A stretch of DNA of 64,000 nt from Lanius collurio (lineage: Eukaryota > Chordata > Aves > Passeriformes > Laniidae). Below the pieces are notes generated by a model that saw only the letters and a list, made by a program, of their open reading frames with translations, made no database searches and had not been told where the DNA came from. Below, one piece after another: positions 1 to 13,549 of this stretch. The stretch spans positions 3,277,244 to 3,341,243 of the forward strand of contig JACBWW010000022.1 in assembly GCA_020086605.1 (NCBI GenBank). Reading direction: 5' to 3'. The first letter of the stretch is position 1; each line of letters begins with the position of its first letter. Position numbers and translations under genes: made by a program.

Positions 1-763
1 AAGCAGGTGCTTGTTCTCCCTTCTCTGAGCTGTTCATCACTCAGAGTGCATTTCCCAAAAGACACAGTGAAAAGCACACTGTAGTGAAGGTGTTGGAACA
101 GCATTTCTGTCGTGAAGACCTAATGAGTAGATCTAATCACACTTGGACTACTCTGATCAGCAGAGCAAACCCAAGTATCATTAAGGAACCTGATAAATTT
201 GTCCTTATGCATACTCCAAACATGCAGGAAACCCATTCTGACAGCTGCTGTAAATGGCACAGTCCATGGCTGAGTATTTTTTGTTATTTAAAGGGCAGCT
301 AAGTAAAATAATTATTATGGATTTACACACATATAACCAAAGTAGCATTGGCTGGTAGAGGGCATTTCATAAAGGAGAGACCTGCTCTCATCCCATCTCT
401 TTGAATCTATCAGTCTATAAAAACAACAATAGGTAACAGGACATCCACAGTGTCACTGCTGCAGTCATGCCACAGAGTATTTATGCAGCATTGTCAGTAC
501 CACTGTAATTCCTCACATAACATGGACCAGATTAAACTGAATTTTGTAACAGAACACCTCTTTTTCCTTCTACTTTATGCATAAAAACTACACGCATAAA
601 TACAAAAATTAATTCAAATATTATCACTTTAAGGAAAGGCATTTCTGGGCATAAGAAAATGAACAGAGCTTAAAAATATAATAATAATATATACAAATAT
701 ATAATATATATTTTTATATTATATGATATATAAAATAATATTGCGCCAGCCCTTACCGCAGCT
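1..763. other. AT-rich intergenic sequence
   Basis: No gene or recognisable repeat is seen, apart from an AT-rich low-complexity stretch at about 672-740 that leads to the gap. Confidence 0.6.
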
Positions 764-1091
764 NNNNNNNNNNNNNNNNNNNNNNNNNNNNNNNNNNNNN
801 NNNNNNNNNNNNNNNNNNNNNNNNNNNNNNNNNNNNNNNNNNNNNNNNNNNNNNNNNNNNNNNNNNNNNNNNNNNNNNNNNNNNNNNNNNNNNNNNNNNN
901 NNNNNNNNNNNNNNNNNNNNNNNNNNNNNNNNNNNNNNNNNNNNNNNNNNNNNNNNNNNNNNNNNNNNNNNNNNNNNNNNNNNNNNNNNNNNNNNNNNNN
1001 NNNNNNNNNNNNNNNNNNNNNNNNNNNNNNNNNNNNNNNNNNNNNNNNNNNNNNNNNNNNNNNNNNNNNNNNNNNNNNNNNNNNNNNNNNN
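764..1091. other. Assembly gap (328 N)
   Basis: A run of N. The left flank is an AT microsatellite (about 672-740) followed by a sudden short GC-rich stretch at 741-763. Open frames running through the N block are artefacts. Confidence 0.99.
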
Positions 1092-2435
1092 ATTGACTCT
1101 TCTTCCATTTTTAGCAAAAGGATGTATATTAAGAAATAAAAATGCAAATAATTGTTCCTCCTGCTTGCTATTCATTGCTCAGATACTGAAAGTCTCTTTA
1201 TGAATAACATGAATGGATGTTCTTGTCAGTAGCAACAACATTTACAGAATGTATGTTACATTAAAGATGAAATTGAAAGTAAAGATGGGATTCTACTAAA
1301 AGAGACATCAAAACATGCAGATTATCTCACCCTTGCCAAGACTGCTCACCTTTTGTCAAGATGCTTTTCTTAGTATTCAAAAACCTTTTGTATTTGATGT
1401 TGACTAGTTGAATCTGTTATTACCTGTCAAAGTGAGCCTCTGCAAACATTTGTGGTATCAGAAGGAAATAAACAGCAAGTTATTATAAAGCATAACAAAA
1501 ACCTGGGATGTTTCATAAGCTATAGAAAGTTTCCACCATTTAGTTAAAGATGTTCCTTGTGAGAAACACAGAGAAATGTTCTGAAATGGAAATACAGAAC
1601 ATCTGATTCCCCAAAGTCTTTTAGTGCACTTCAGGAGCTCCTGCAGGCCCCACCAGCACGGCAGCTTTGTACCCAATGCTATCCATAAAACTAACACAGA
1701 GGTGATCACAGAGCAAACTGCAAAGGTCCCAGCAATACCAGTCAGCACAAGAGGAAATTCCATCTGAATAAATTTACCTCCACGATTTTTGAGGTGGGGA
1801 AACTATGGTGTCAATTTCTTCCAAATATTCTCTTAAAAAAGTAATTCCTTAATTCATAAAAGGAGAAAAATGATGCATTCTGCACATGGTGCAGAGAAAA
1901 TGATCACGTTTTATTATTCACTTGGAGATCAATAAATACACCCCCACAGCCTTTGAAAGCTCAATCAAAACTCATAACTCATAAACTCCTATTAAATTTC
2001 TTTTTTTTCCGTACACAGAAACATAACACACCAAAACATACCACAAAAAAAATTCCTAGAGACAATCTAGATTGGCTTTTAGAAGTTCTTTGACCGAAAC
2101 AACAGCAGAGAGAATTGCAGAGCCAGACACCTCAGACCAGTGAATTTTGTCAGCAGTGCTCTCTTTCAAGGAGAAACCAAACCTCTTCCCAAAGGAAGGA
2201 GGGAATCAGTTCAGGAGACTGTGGAGGAGTCTTGCATAAACTCACCATAGAGAAAAAGATGTGTAAAATAGACCCTTTGACACAAATATTTTGAAATTAT
2301 CGACAAGCTGACACAGGCCACTTAACAGAATTTACACAGCAGATGTTAAAAAATACATCCCTGGCTAAACAACTCCTTCTACCCCAAAATATTTAAGTCA
2401 AGGAAGAGAGTGTAATGAGTAAAATACATTAATCA

Positions 2436-2659
2436 CGAAAAAAGCACCAAACAAAAAACCTGACTACAAACCCAAACAATCAAAACAAACCCCAAAACAA
2501 AAACAACAAAACCAAACCAAACAGGATACCTGGAGAAAGAGGGGAAGATGTCATTAATATTTTCGCACACATTTCACTCAGGAGAAAAAAAAAAAAAAAA
2601 AAAAAAAAAAGAAAATTATTTCAAAAGACTGCTGCAAATTAAAAAAAAAAAAAAAAAAA
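2436..2659 (+). repeat. A-rich low-complexity cluster with two poly(A) runs
   Basis: CAAAA/ACCAAA-type low-complexity DNA at 2436-2523, then a 26-A run at 2585-2610 and a 19-A run at 2641-2659. No retroelement body was recognised beside them. Confidence 0.8.
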
Positions 2660-5600
2660 TAAAATCCTAATGATGCTGAGTATATGCAGTAGGGACCATG
2701 CATGAATGGAGAGAGTTGATGCTTTTAACAGGTTTTTCTGTTACAGGTTCATTCAAAGCAGACAATTATGGAAATAAAAAGAAGGAAAACTCTGGAGAGG
2801 AAAATACTTCTCTGTCACCGAAGTGAAAACAAAAACAGAATTAATCATATGCCTCTAGAGAATTTGGTATGAAGCACTACTAGTGATAAAGGAAAAAAAA
2901 AAACAATAATTCAAATGTTTTTCAACTATGTATACACCCATTATTATTCTTTTTTCTCAAATTTTATATCTCTCCTTTCCTCAGCGAAATCAGAAAATGG
3001 CTTATGAGGAAGGATGGAAGGCAAAAAAAAGCAAATCAAATGGAATTGCAGCAGGTAGGTAAAAATCAAGCCATGCTTTGAGCCAAGACAACTTTTTGAA
3101 TTTTGCATAACTGAAGAAGTGTGCCATGACTGAGGACAGATTTGCTGATGAGTATATTCCAAAAGCCAAGCAGAAGATGCATAGTTACCCAGAAAATAAG
3201 TGGTCCTAATTTTTCCATGATAATGAAGTTGTCATCCTACAAAATGCAACAATTTATATTTTTTGTTGAAAAGACAATTTTTTTAAGCGTGATTCTAAAC
3301 GTCAGGCTTTTCTGCAGGCAGTTTACACAACTGGCATCAGCAGACTCACCCAGCTCATGGCAGTATTTGGGAAACCAGGCTGATGCCTAAGAACTCTCCC
3401 TTTTGTTGGAGCAAAGAATGTAATTGTCTTCTTACTGCACAGTGAAACGAGGTATGGTCAATTGTCAGATACCTACAGTCAGTGCAAGAACAAGAGAGCA
3501 ACAGTAGAAAAATCATTCTACTTTTTTTTTATATTAAAACTGAACTAGCCAAACTGCCCTTAACCAGAGGGATAAAACTCCACACAGAGCTGAAGGTTCA
3601 ACCCCCTTTGGATGAAACAGTTGATAAATATACTCCAGTGAAAATGCCATTCTGTTCCTACCTGCACTTGGGACAATGCTATAAGGGGATTCCTGCTGTC
3701 AGTTCCTCCAGTAAGGTGCTGTGTGTCAAAACCAGGTCCCACTCATCCCTCCCACCAGCCCTGCTGGCACACACAGACAGCAGCTCTCCCCCTGCACAAT
3801 GAGTGTGGCCCCTGTTCACATCTCCCCTTCAATCCCTCCCTATCTCATCCCTTGCTCCATACCCACTGGGACACACGAGCCTGAACCTTCTGTCTCCTTC
3901 ACACCCTACAAGTTACCCAGCAAAGGGACAGTTTGTTTATAGAACCACCTCCCTTCCAGAGCTGCTCCCTGGCTTTTCAACAAACCTCCACAGCAGAGAC
4001 AACAGAAAAGCCTTCCTTGAAACTCTCCTCCAATGCCCAGTGCAGACACACACATTTGCAAAAGAGGTTTTCCTGAGTAAATATTGGATGTTGTTCAAAA
4101 ATCGGTTCTTGCTACAAAGAACACAACCACTAATTTAGGAATATGTTTCTGTTTTATCAAACCCAGTATCTGCTTTCCAAAAGCATGATTCCCCTCCTAC
4201 CAGGCTGCTGCCCAATGTGTTCTGTTTCTTTTTACTGAAACGCATGATCATGCTGTGTTTTCATGCAGAGATGAAAATTGGAAAATAGGTGTACAGGTTT
4301 ATTCTGTCATCTTGACAATCTGATTTTGCCTTGTGATGTTTTAATCCACTTTCCATACTTTCAACATTAACAACTTCTAACAAACTTTTCCTCACCCTTG
4401 AAGATAACATCCTCATAAATGACCTTACACTTTGTCTGAGGCTTGGAACATGAATTTATTTCCTTTTATCACTTAGTACTAAAAAAGAAGAAAATGAACA
4501 ATTATTAAAAAGGGCTTTCCTATCCTTCTTTCTAATTCTCCTTAGGAATAACAGTTTCTTTTCCTTTTATCTTTTCCTTTTAAACTACAGGTACAGTCCT
4601 ATTATATCACTTGCTGATGCCTTTAAGCGTACTATGTCAGCTCAAATACATTCCTCAAATCAATGAAAACGAATTAAATTAGTACCTGCAGGCAAAATAA
4701 ATTAAATAAAATGTACAATAACACAAGTTTTAAATGTTCTCCTCTGTGCAAAACCAGCAATATTGTTACTGACATTCAAATAAACAATTTTGGGCCACTA
4801 AAATGAAATATCCATATTTTCAACTTTTTTCTTTTCAAAATTTGAGATTTTTTAAAGTGTCAGTATTCCAATAGGAAAAGGTAATAATCTATTTTCTTAC
4901 AGAGAAAATTAAGGTAGAGAACCCTCATTTATGTTTTAAAGAGTTATACCACTGACAAAAATCCTGGTTTTCTAGGACCTAAAAGTGAATTTCTTTCTTT
5001 ACCCACAGAAGAAAACAAAATCTGTGGAAAAAGCAATCCATGTTGTTTCACACCCAAGGTTATGCTATCAGTATGGTATTTTTAGGAGCAAGAATTGTAC
5101 ACATCCTGGTCTCTGCTTGGAACACAAGTAAGGATTTGAATTTCTGATACAATTATCCACAAGAAGCAAGGCTGAGCACACACTCACATTTAAAATGAGA
5201 CAGTGAATATTCAGTAACACTGTCACCTGTGATTCTCCTAGATGAAATTAGGATTTGTGCCAGTTCTTATTGCTAAGTGTTCAGGGTCACCTCCAACACC
5301 CTTGCTTACAGAACCTGAACTATGTGTTGTGAACTTTTCCCATCTAAACCACAACCAAAAAAAAAAACCCCTTGATTCAAAATAAAGGTTCAGTGCATTA
5401 GAAGTTTCTTAGAAGTCAGATAAAGATATTGTGGAAATGAATTTTTGACAACTCCTATTTCCACAGCATTAAATATCTAATCTGTGTGGTAGCCATAAGT
5501 CCAACAGGAACTGATTATTTTAGGGAGTAACAAGGCTGCATTATGCCATGAACAGCAAGGACTCGTAAAGTCTGGATGAGGCAGGAGTCCCAAGGGATAC

Positions 5601-8600
5601 TTCACAGTTCTGTCTCTCTTCTTCCAAATTATCTAAAGGAAAAGGGGTTTAAGCATCTGCTAGAATCAATTTTTCTTTGAAAAATAAGGAATTTGAGAAT
5701 ACATGACAAAAATAATAACAAAAAAGCTTTCAGACTGGCTTTCCTTTGCTCCTTTCTGCCTAAAGCCTACCTAATTACCTTATCTGGTCCCAGCCACTAA
5801 GCCCCTCATGGTTTTTCATGTATTAACAAGGAACATTCCAGATGAGACACGGAGGCAAGGCAATTTGCCCAAGCTGCCCTCAAGCCCACGGATTTCTCAA
5901 ACTCCAGCCTAATTCCGTGACCAGCAGCCCATCCCTTGGCTTTGCAATAGCTGAGAACCCAGAGCACATTTCGAAAGCTCATTTTAGGTTTGATTTTAGC
6001 CTAGCTAGTGCTACCTCCAAGAGAACTCATCTCCTGAGTGTGTGGGGAACGCTGTGACTACCAGGGCTGGCTGGAGCTCCCCAGAGCCCCTGGACAGCCC
6101 GTGGGGAGCTGACAGCTCCTCAGGCCCACAATTCACCCCTTGGCTGCCCAACAGCGCCTGGTGCTGGGATAAACCAGAACCACTTCCTGGCCAAAGGGAC
6201 ACCTGCTTGCAGACAGGCCCCAGATGAAAGCTCACTGCTGGAAGGCCTTCCTTTTGAATTGAAAAAGGATGGGTTTTGTGGGCAGCAGCTATTTTCAAAA
6301 TTTTCCTTTCAAATACCATGAAAGCATCTACTAATTTCAGATGATGTCACACATAGAAAGTGAGTGAGCACACTTTTTTCCCTAAGATTTGAAACAGACT
6401 AAAAAGAATAATTATTTCCTCTTATTTTTTAATGAGAATTGCCAGCCCCTCAGCAGGTGGAAGGACACTGCCTGCAGGAGCTTTTTTGTTGGCTAAAAAC
6501 TTGGTTCATATAATCAGCATGGTAATTAGCAAGCTCTTTGCTATTAAAAGGAACTCATTACTGCTATATTTTGCTGATTGATCCATACTCAAGAAGTAAT
6601 TTAAAAATGTAAAAAGCATTTTGTGAGCCACTTAAAATCTTCAATATGAATATTGAGACAATGTAACTGACAGTTGTCTTTGACTAAACTTCAGTCTGTA
6701 ATTCTTTAGCCATTCAAGCAAATCCACAGGGAACTGGAAAATTAAAATAATTCCCCAAAGTCATATATTGTTCTGTGCTACTTGTCAGAACTCCTTTCAA
6801 GGGATAGGGCCTCTGCAAGGGAGGCTCACCTCAGACTCCGTGACGTTTTTAGAGGTGATCTTGCAATCAAACAAGGAGGCCAAGTTCCTACACAACTTAT
6901 TGGAGTCACTGCATTGCCCTGCCCTGCTCAGACCTTGCTGCTCTTTGCCCTCAGAGCTCTTGGGAGGTTTGCCCTGCCCATGAAGTCACATGGAGAGATG
7001 GCTCTCTGAGAAGCCATCTGCAGGGGAAATCACCTTTACTTAAAATTAATGATTAGCATGGATCTGAAACTGTTGTAGGATGAGTAACTTTCAACTTTAG
7101 ACCCTCTGCCAGGTTTTCTCATGCTTCAAAATGAACTGATAAATTATCCAACAATTTCTAATATTGAAATGCCAAGAGGAGGGAGAAGAATGAGGGGAAG
7201 ATGACAAGAGGGTGGACACATTTCAACTGTTAAAAGAATTTCCCTTATTCAGGGAAATCTCAAGTGAAATTCTGCCTCCAATTAAGTCAACACACAGCTC
7301 ATTGAACTCAAAAGTGCCAGGATTTCATCCTTGACCTACAGCCTTGAACTCCATCCTTTAGTGCTCCTAACAAACAGCCTACTCCTTTCCTCTTGACCAG
7401 CTCAGGTGTCGCTTCATTTCCAAGCTGGCTGTGGCTCCGAGACTGACACTGTTCTTTTAGGCATAAAAAAAGAATTGCCATGGCAATGCAATCTGATATT
7501 TATAGGCTCCCCTACAGCCCCAAATTATTTTACAACCCAAAAGGACATCACCAGTAAATGAAACAGATACTTTTTTGACAGGGATCATAAGTAACTATGG
7601 CTGGCCCATTCACTTGCTACTAAAGTAAAAAGCAGCCTTCAGTGAGAGCTGGGTCTGGCCCTAAAATCACGTTGGATGGTCACCCAGCACCTGCAGTAGG
7701 AAGGGAATATAAATTTCAGCTCAGACATTCATGGGGGTCAAGATCTGCCCCATGCTGGAGGGAGAAGGACAACCACACCCTGTTCACACACTTCTGATTA
7801 CAGTGATGGGCACTCGGTGTGGCCAAGTGATTTCCACAACTCCGGGGGGCGATTTTCATTCCATGCTCCCACAGGCAGATTTTCCTGCCAGCACTACCAC
7901 TGCCAATGAGCTGTTCAGAGCAATTGCTTTAAGATAATTAATTTCAATATTTAAAGATCTATTTCCCTTCTCTATTCCTTCCCATTTCCATATTTTGAAG
8001 ATGAAAGGATTATGCTATTTCAGCCTTTGCTCTTGTTTTTTCAGTGTATTAAGTATTTTTAGGCTCCTTTTTCTACCCGCAAAAATAAGTGCTTATAACA
8101 TTCATTTTGCTTTAAGAAATTTATTCTTGCTTTCAAGCTGCGGAAACAACTCTTACTGATTATTATTTTTATCTTTCTTAGAGATGGATGATTTATTTTT
8201 AATTGCTTCTTTAGGTCAGGATGCTGCTTACCAGTGTGCCTACATTTACTGCGTTAATTTAAGCTTTTTTAAAAAGTAATATGTCAAATCACATTTTTTC
8301 CTCCTGGAAAGGGAAGTCATGGTAGATAAGAGAAATCAATTATTAATCAGCATTAACCAAAAGTAAAAAGAAAACAAATCAAGAAGCATCTTAAAGACAC
8401 GAGTGCTCTGGAGTGAATGAATTTATACCAGGTCATACTTTTCCAGCAGAAGCTCTCCTAGGAAATCAAAGCACAGGGAGATGGAGGTCTAAATCCTCCT
8501 GCTGAGATCCTCTGGTTTTATTTCAAGGCACAAAACAAAAAGTCTACTTAAAATTAAAAAAAATAAGAAGGAAAAAAAGAGAAGCAAACGTAAAAGAGAA

Positions 8601-11600
8601 AGGACAATCTCCGAGGTTACACAAAGATGAACATGAAAACAGAGATCACAGCCCGCTCTTCAAAATATTAAATTCCAGTTAATCCAAATTCATCTGTCCA
8701 TCCCCTCAAAGTTAATAAATGAATATATTCATAGAAGTACAGGATCCTAAATCCAGCAAATAAATTTTATCACTTCTAGAATTGCAAGCAAATTCACCCT
8801 TTTTAATTTCCTGCCCTTTAACAAATATGAAAAAAACACAAAATCTCTTGGAAAAAATCTCTGCTTCTCAGTTCTACATATTTATTTCACGGAGCACAGG
8901 GGAGAGCCCATAAACATCCATAAAATGATTTATAACCTGTTCTGTTCTGAAGCAGTGTGCTTCATAGTGCTATGAAGGAAGATTTTGAAAAAAAGTCAGT
9001 CCAGAACTGCCTTGAAAATGTGAATCAGTAATCCAGTATTCCCTGTGTTTTATATAAAACACAAAAATAGCTTTGAACTGTAATTACTTTTGTCTGTTCA
9101 TTCTCTGTTTGGGAAAGTAAATTTGGACACGATAGTGTAACTATTGCACTGTGCTCAACTTTCTGCCAGAGAATAAATTCAGTATAGAGACAAGAGTTCA
9201 TCTCTTTCTACAAATAAATAAAAGTTAGTATAACAAATAAAAAATGCCATGTGTCAGATATCCAAAAAAAGAGCCCACAAACCACACTGAAACTTTTCTT
9301 GCTAATCACCTTCACTTGGAAGAATAGCATCAATCCTAGAAATGCAGCCACTTCTAATCCTGGGGTTTGCTGCTGAGCACCAACGTGTTCTCATCCCTTC
9401 CATTTCCCTGAGATCTGCTTCATATCACATCCCTGGAATCCTAGGATCTGGAAGTCCTCATCTATTATTTTCTGCTTTACTACACTTTTAAAAAGTAATG
9501 GAAGTTTGTTTCTTTGAACCAAGGTCAAGGCTGTTATGGAATTAGGGTGACCCCATTTTAACAATGTAGTCAGAATATATTGCTTTATTTTCCTCTCCTT
9601 TAAATTTTAGTCACTTTGGTGTCACACACAGTTTTTGTGTTTTTCTAAAAAACCTGGTTAGTATATTCTACAGGATACATGATTTTAGTCCAGTTTCCCA
9701 GTATATCTTCTGTTCCTCAGACTCATTTTCTGCCAGTTTTTAACTTTGTCTCATAACAGGCATGTCCCTTCCTTAGAAATGTCACTCATGGGCCTTCACT
9801 GCTCTGTGAACCAATGCTGACTTTGTGCCAGCAGTCTTGTTTTTTTAATAACTAATTTATTCATTACTCCAGGCTGAGGTGGCTTTTATTATCAAATGAG
9901 TCTACACTGAGCTGAACTGATTTCCTCTCCTATCACAGAGGTCCTTATCTCAAGGACCCGACCTTGTGGACTGAAGTCAACCTGCACCAACACACAGTGT
10001 CAGAAGCATCCCCAGTGTGGCTGGCAAATCCACTCTGAGTGACCACTGGGAGCTGTACCCTACTTTGGGGATGCATTCCAGTGTGACATTGAGGTCAATT
10101 CTGCTGCACAGACAAACCTGAGGAAGATATTTCAGTGAAGGTTACGTTGTTGTGTTAAAGAACCAAACATAATCACCCTATTCACACTTTTAAAAGCTTC
10201 TCTGCTTTATAGTGTCCCTAGAGTGAAATTCTGAAAATACAAACCAGTATTTTAGAAGCCCAAGTTTTTTCCTGTCCCCAACATCTTCACTGTGTCTGGC
10301 AACACACTGGATAAAGTGAGCCCAGACAGAATACAAGGCACCTTCTGTGCTCTGACATATTATGTATTTTAAATTTAGACAATAAACAAACTATTGCTCA
10401 TCCTGCTACACTACATTCATGGCATTCTTTTCATTTGTTATTCTTGATAGAAAAGAAGGTTGTGTTATTCCTGTAGAGATTTTATGTGCCCCACTAAAGC
10501 TAATGATGGCAAAGGAACCAGTCTGTCTGGGATTAGTAGAACTGAGGGGTAAGACCTTACATTGCTTTCATTCTGGGCTGTAAACTGCCTGCCAGCATTT
10601 CACCTGGTCCTCTGGCACCTCTTTATGCTCCTAATTTTCAGGACAGGTAGCAATATATTCCTTTTAAAGACACAGAATTAGAGAAGAACACTGTGAAAAC
10701 CAAACCCTTTTGCAATATACTTTCTTTTGTCTTTTCAGACTTCAGTAGACAAGTAAAAATTCAGTTTCAGACTTTTAGTAAACAAGAGAAAATTTCAAAT
10801 TTCTTCACACAATTCATCTTCACCACAATGCCATGACACACTTTGTCACTGTTCAGTGTAACTGCAATAACTAAAGTGAAAAAAGAATGAAAAATGAAGA
10901 TCCTGTAGCAGTACACCAAAAAAAAGGAGAGCTAACACAAATGGAAAGGCAGTACCAGGTCTCCTTATTCTAGCTAATACAATTACTGTTTAATGATAAT
11001 AATTCAAAGTTTAGTAAGACACACAGAGTTACCACTGGCAGCACGCAGCTTACTGTAGCAGAGGACAAAATTATATACATGCATTTATATACAAACTGCA
11101 AAAATCACCCTTTTTTCACCTTTCTTCTCAGATAATCCCAGATCAAAATCATTAAATGAATCTACGTCCCTGGCTCGAGAAAAGTAAAAACCTTCTGCAA
11201 TTAGCCATTTTCTCTGAATGATCTTTGAAGCATAATCTGCATTTTTATTCACATTGACCTCCTTTGCTAAATACACAGGGATATGTGTTTCAATAACTGA
11301 AATCAGTGTATTTGCTCTCAATTGCACTGCTCAGTTCTGATCAGTGTTTATTTAACTGAACAAGCATTCCACAGCTATTTGTGACAACCAAGATTATCAT
11401 CTGACATCCCTGAGATTGACCCACAGAGACACACTCACAAAACTATTCTGAAAGGTAAGTTTGGCAAATTGAGAAAAACATTTACACATTCAGTGACTCA
11501 GAAAGAACTTTCTACTTATGTGAGCAGGGGCTTTGTGTAATAAAATTACTACTTCATGTATCTGCTGAAAATCTCATGTATGCCAGTATCCCATGGACCT

Positions 11601-13432
11601 ATTCAACATGCACAGTGCACCACTGTATGCAGATCTTTTTTCTCCTATCACTTCTGATAAAAAATCTATACTTTCTGGCAGAAACATTTGGCGTGAATCT
11701 TTCAATGTTCTTGCACTTTATAATACTAAGTTTCAATCTAACTTTAAAAAAGTTTTCTAATCCTTCCCATATTATATTCTGATATTTCCCTCAGTAAAGA
11801 ATGCTTTGTAAGTTTGCCTCAGCAGCTTTCATTAGTATATGTCTACTTCTTGCACCAAGGGTCACTAAAAGTATGAAAATATGAAATATACCCAATCTAA
11901 AAACTTGAAGTAACTCCACTGGGAGCCATTAGGAACAGCCTCAGTAGCACAATTATTCTCATAACTAAGCACAAAAAGAGAAGAAAAGGCTTTTATTTAT
12001 TCTTTCTATATATAAGGACAGAAAATAAAGGCATCTCATAAAAAAACCACTCAGATGATAAAAAAAAATCTTTTGCATGATAGGCAAGTTTTCACAAGCT
12101 ACTATTGAAGCAGGTGCTTAAAAATAGCATTTAGATCATTTAGGCAATTAGCTCAATTCAGGCACAAGTTACACACTTATCACACACAGAGATCAAACTG
12201 CAGTGTGAGACCAGAGACAGCTTTTTGTTCTCAGCATGGTGCTTTTAAACTGGCTTATGTCCCCTACAGTAACACAGACCTGCAGCAATCCAGCCCAAAC
12301 GAGGGAGGAATGCACACTGCAGTATATTACAATTTATTGGAGAATCAGCCCCTACAATTCAGCTTAAGCATCCACATGAGAAAAGGCTACGGGCGAAGCC
12401 TCTGCACAGCAATTGTAAGGGGGAGGAAAGGGAGAAAGTTATGACATGGGGACACTTTCATTGCATTAGCTCTTAATGGCATGGCTCTGTATTGCCAATA
12501 GCTACAAGCATTACAAAAAAGCTCTTCCTTTGCCATTATCTGCTTTATGCTGGTTTAAAGCTGGTTTGAAGCCAAGGTTCAGCAACCTTGCATCAGGGAA
12601 AAGCTTACAGGAGAGCACAATGATGATCAAGATCTGTACTACACACCATAAAATTGAGACAAAGTGATTTCCTTTGTCACTTTTTTTAATGTTGCCCTCC
12701 TTATTCTGCCACTTCACCAAGGTTTCATAGTGGCATAGCTATATATACAGTAGCAGGTGAGATTTTTTTTGGCCCTACATCAAGCAGCAAGCTTTGCTCA
12801 GGTGCTACTATTCCCTTTCCCTGCTTCTGCTTTTTTAGTCCTAGGAAGATGGCTATTCTGATAAATCAATAATTTATGGTCCTCTGAAATGTTATAAATA
12901 CTCTATTTCTGTAAGCTTTGTGCTTAACTGTGTAGCTAGGGGAGATTTGCTATCAATCTCAGAAGAGTGAGTTGTTACAGCTAAAGCTTTAAACAACACC
13001 TGGGGTTTCACCGACCAAAGGCAGGGCAGTGACATTCAGCAGACTGAGAAGTGGCAGTAACTCCTAATCCCTTCCCATTCACAGCTCTGGGGAGAATTTC
13101 TTGTTCCCACCCCTGCAAACATTGTCAGCTGGGCACCAGACACAAGATGGAATTCTTCAAATGTATTAATTGCAAGAAATACATAAGCAGAGCAAAACAA
13201 GCTGGGATTCTCCTTTGTTCTGCCTTTCAGTTTTTAGGCAAAGTTGGTCATGAAGTTGAAAAGTTTTGTTTCCATTTTCAGGCATCATAAAAAAAACCAA
13301 ACAATAGGCAGTAGCAGAAGCCAGATGGGAGTCAAACACATGCCCTTCAAGAAACATCAGGGATTTTTCATGAAATGTGAAGAGAGAAAACAAGAGGAAA
13401 GGAGAAAATATTCTCCCTCAAACTGACATTTT

Positions 13433-13549
13433 GATGATGCTCCAGGCAACTTCATTTAGGCTTTAGTTGCTGCCTTGCTGAGCAGCCTTTGATGCTGCCC
13501 CAGGCAGTTCTCATCTAGCCTTTGGCTTCTGCTTGCTCAGACACCTTTT
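13433..13549 (+). repeat. Diverged tandem duplication, two ~58-bp units
   Basis: Unit 1 (13433-13490) and unit 2 (13491-13548) align along their full length. Both share the order GATGnTGC, CCAGGCA, a TTCATnTAG-like core, a CTTT block, TGCTTGCT/TGCCTTGCTGA and a closing CCTTT. They differ at many positions, so the duplication is old. Confidence 0.7.

Noticed and set aside
719..1175. Open frames of about 140 codons on both strands across the N run
   Set aside because: They consist almost entirely of undetermined residues and exist only because N cannot encode a stop.
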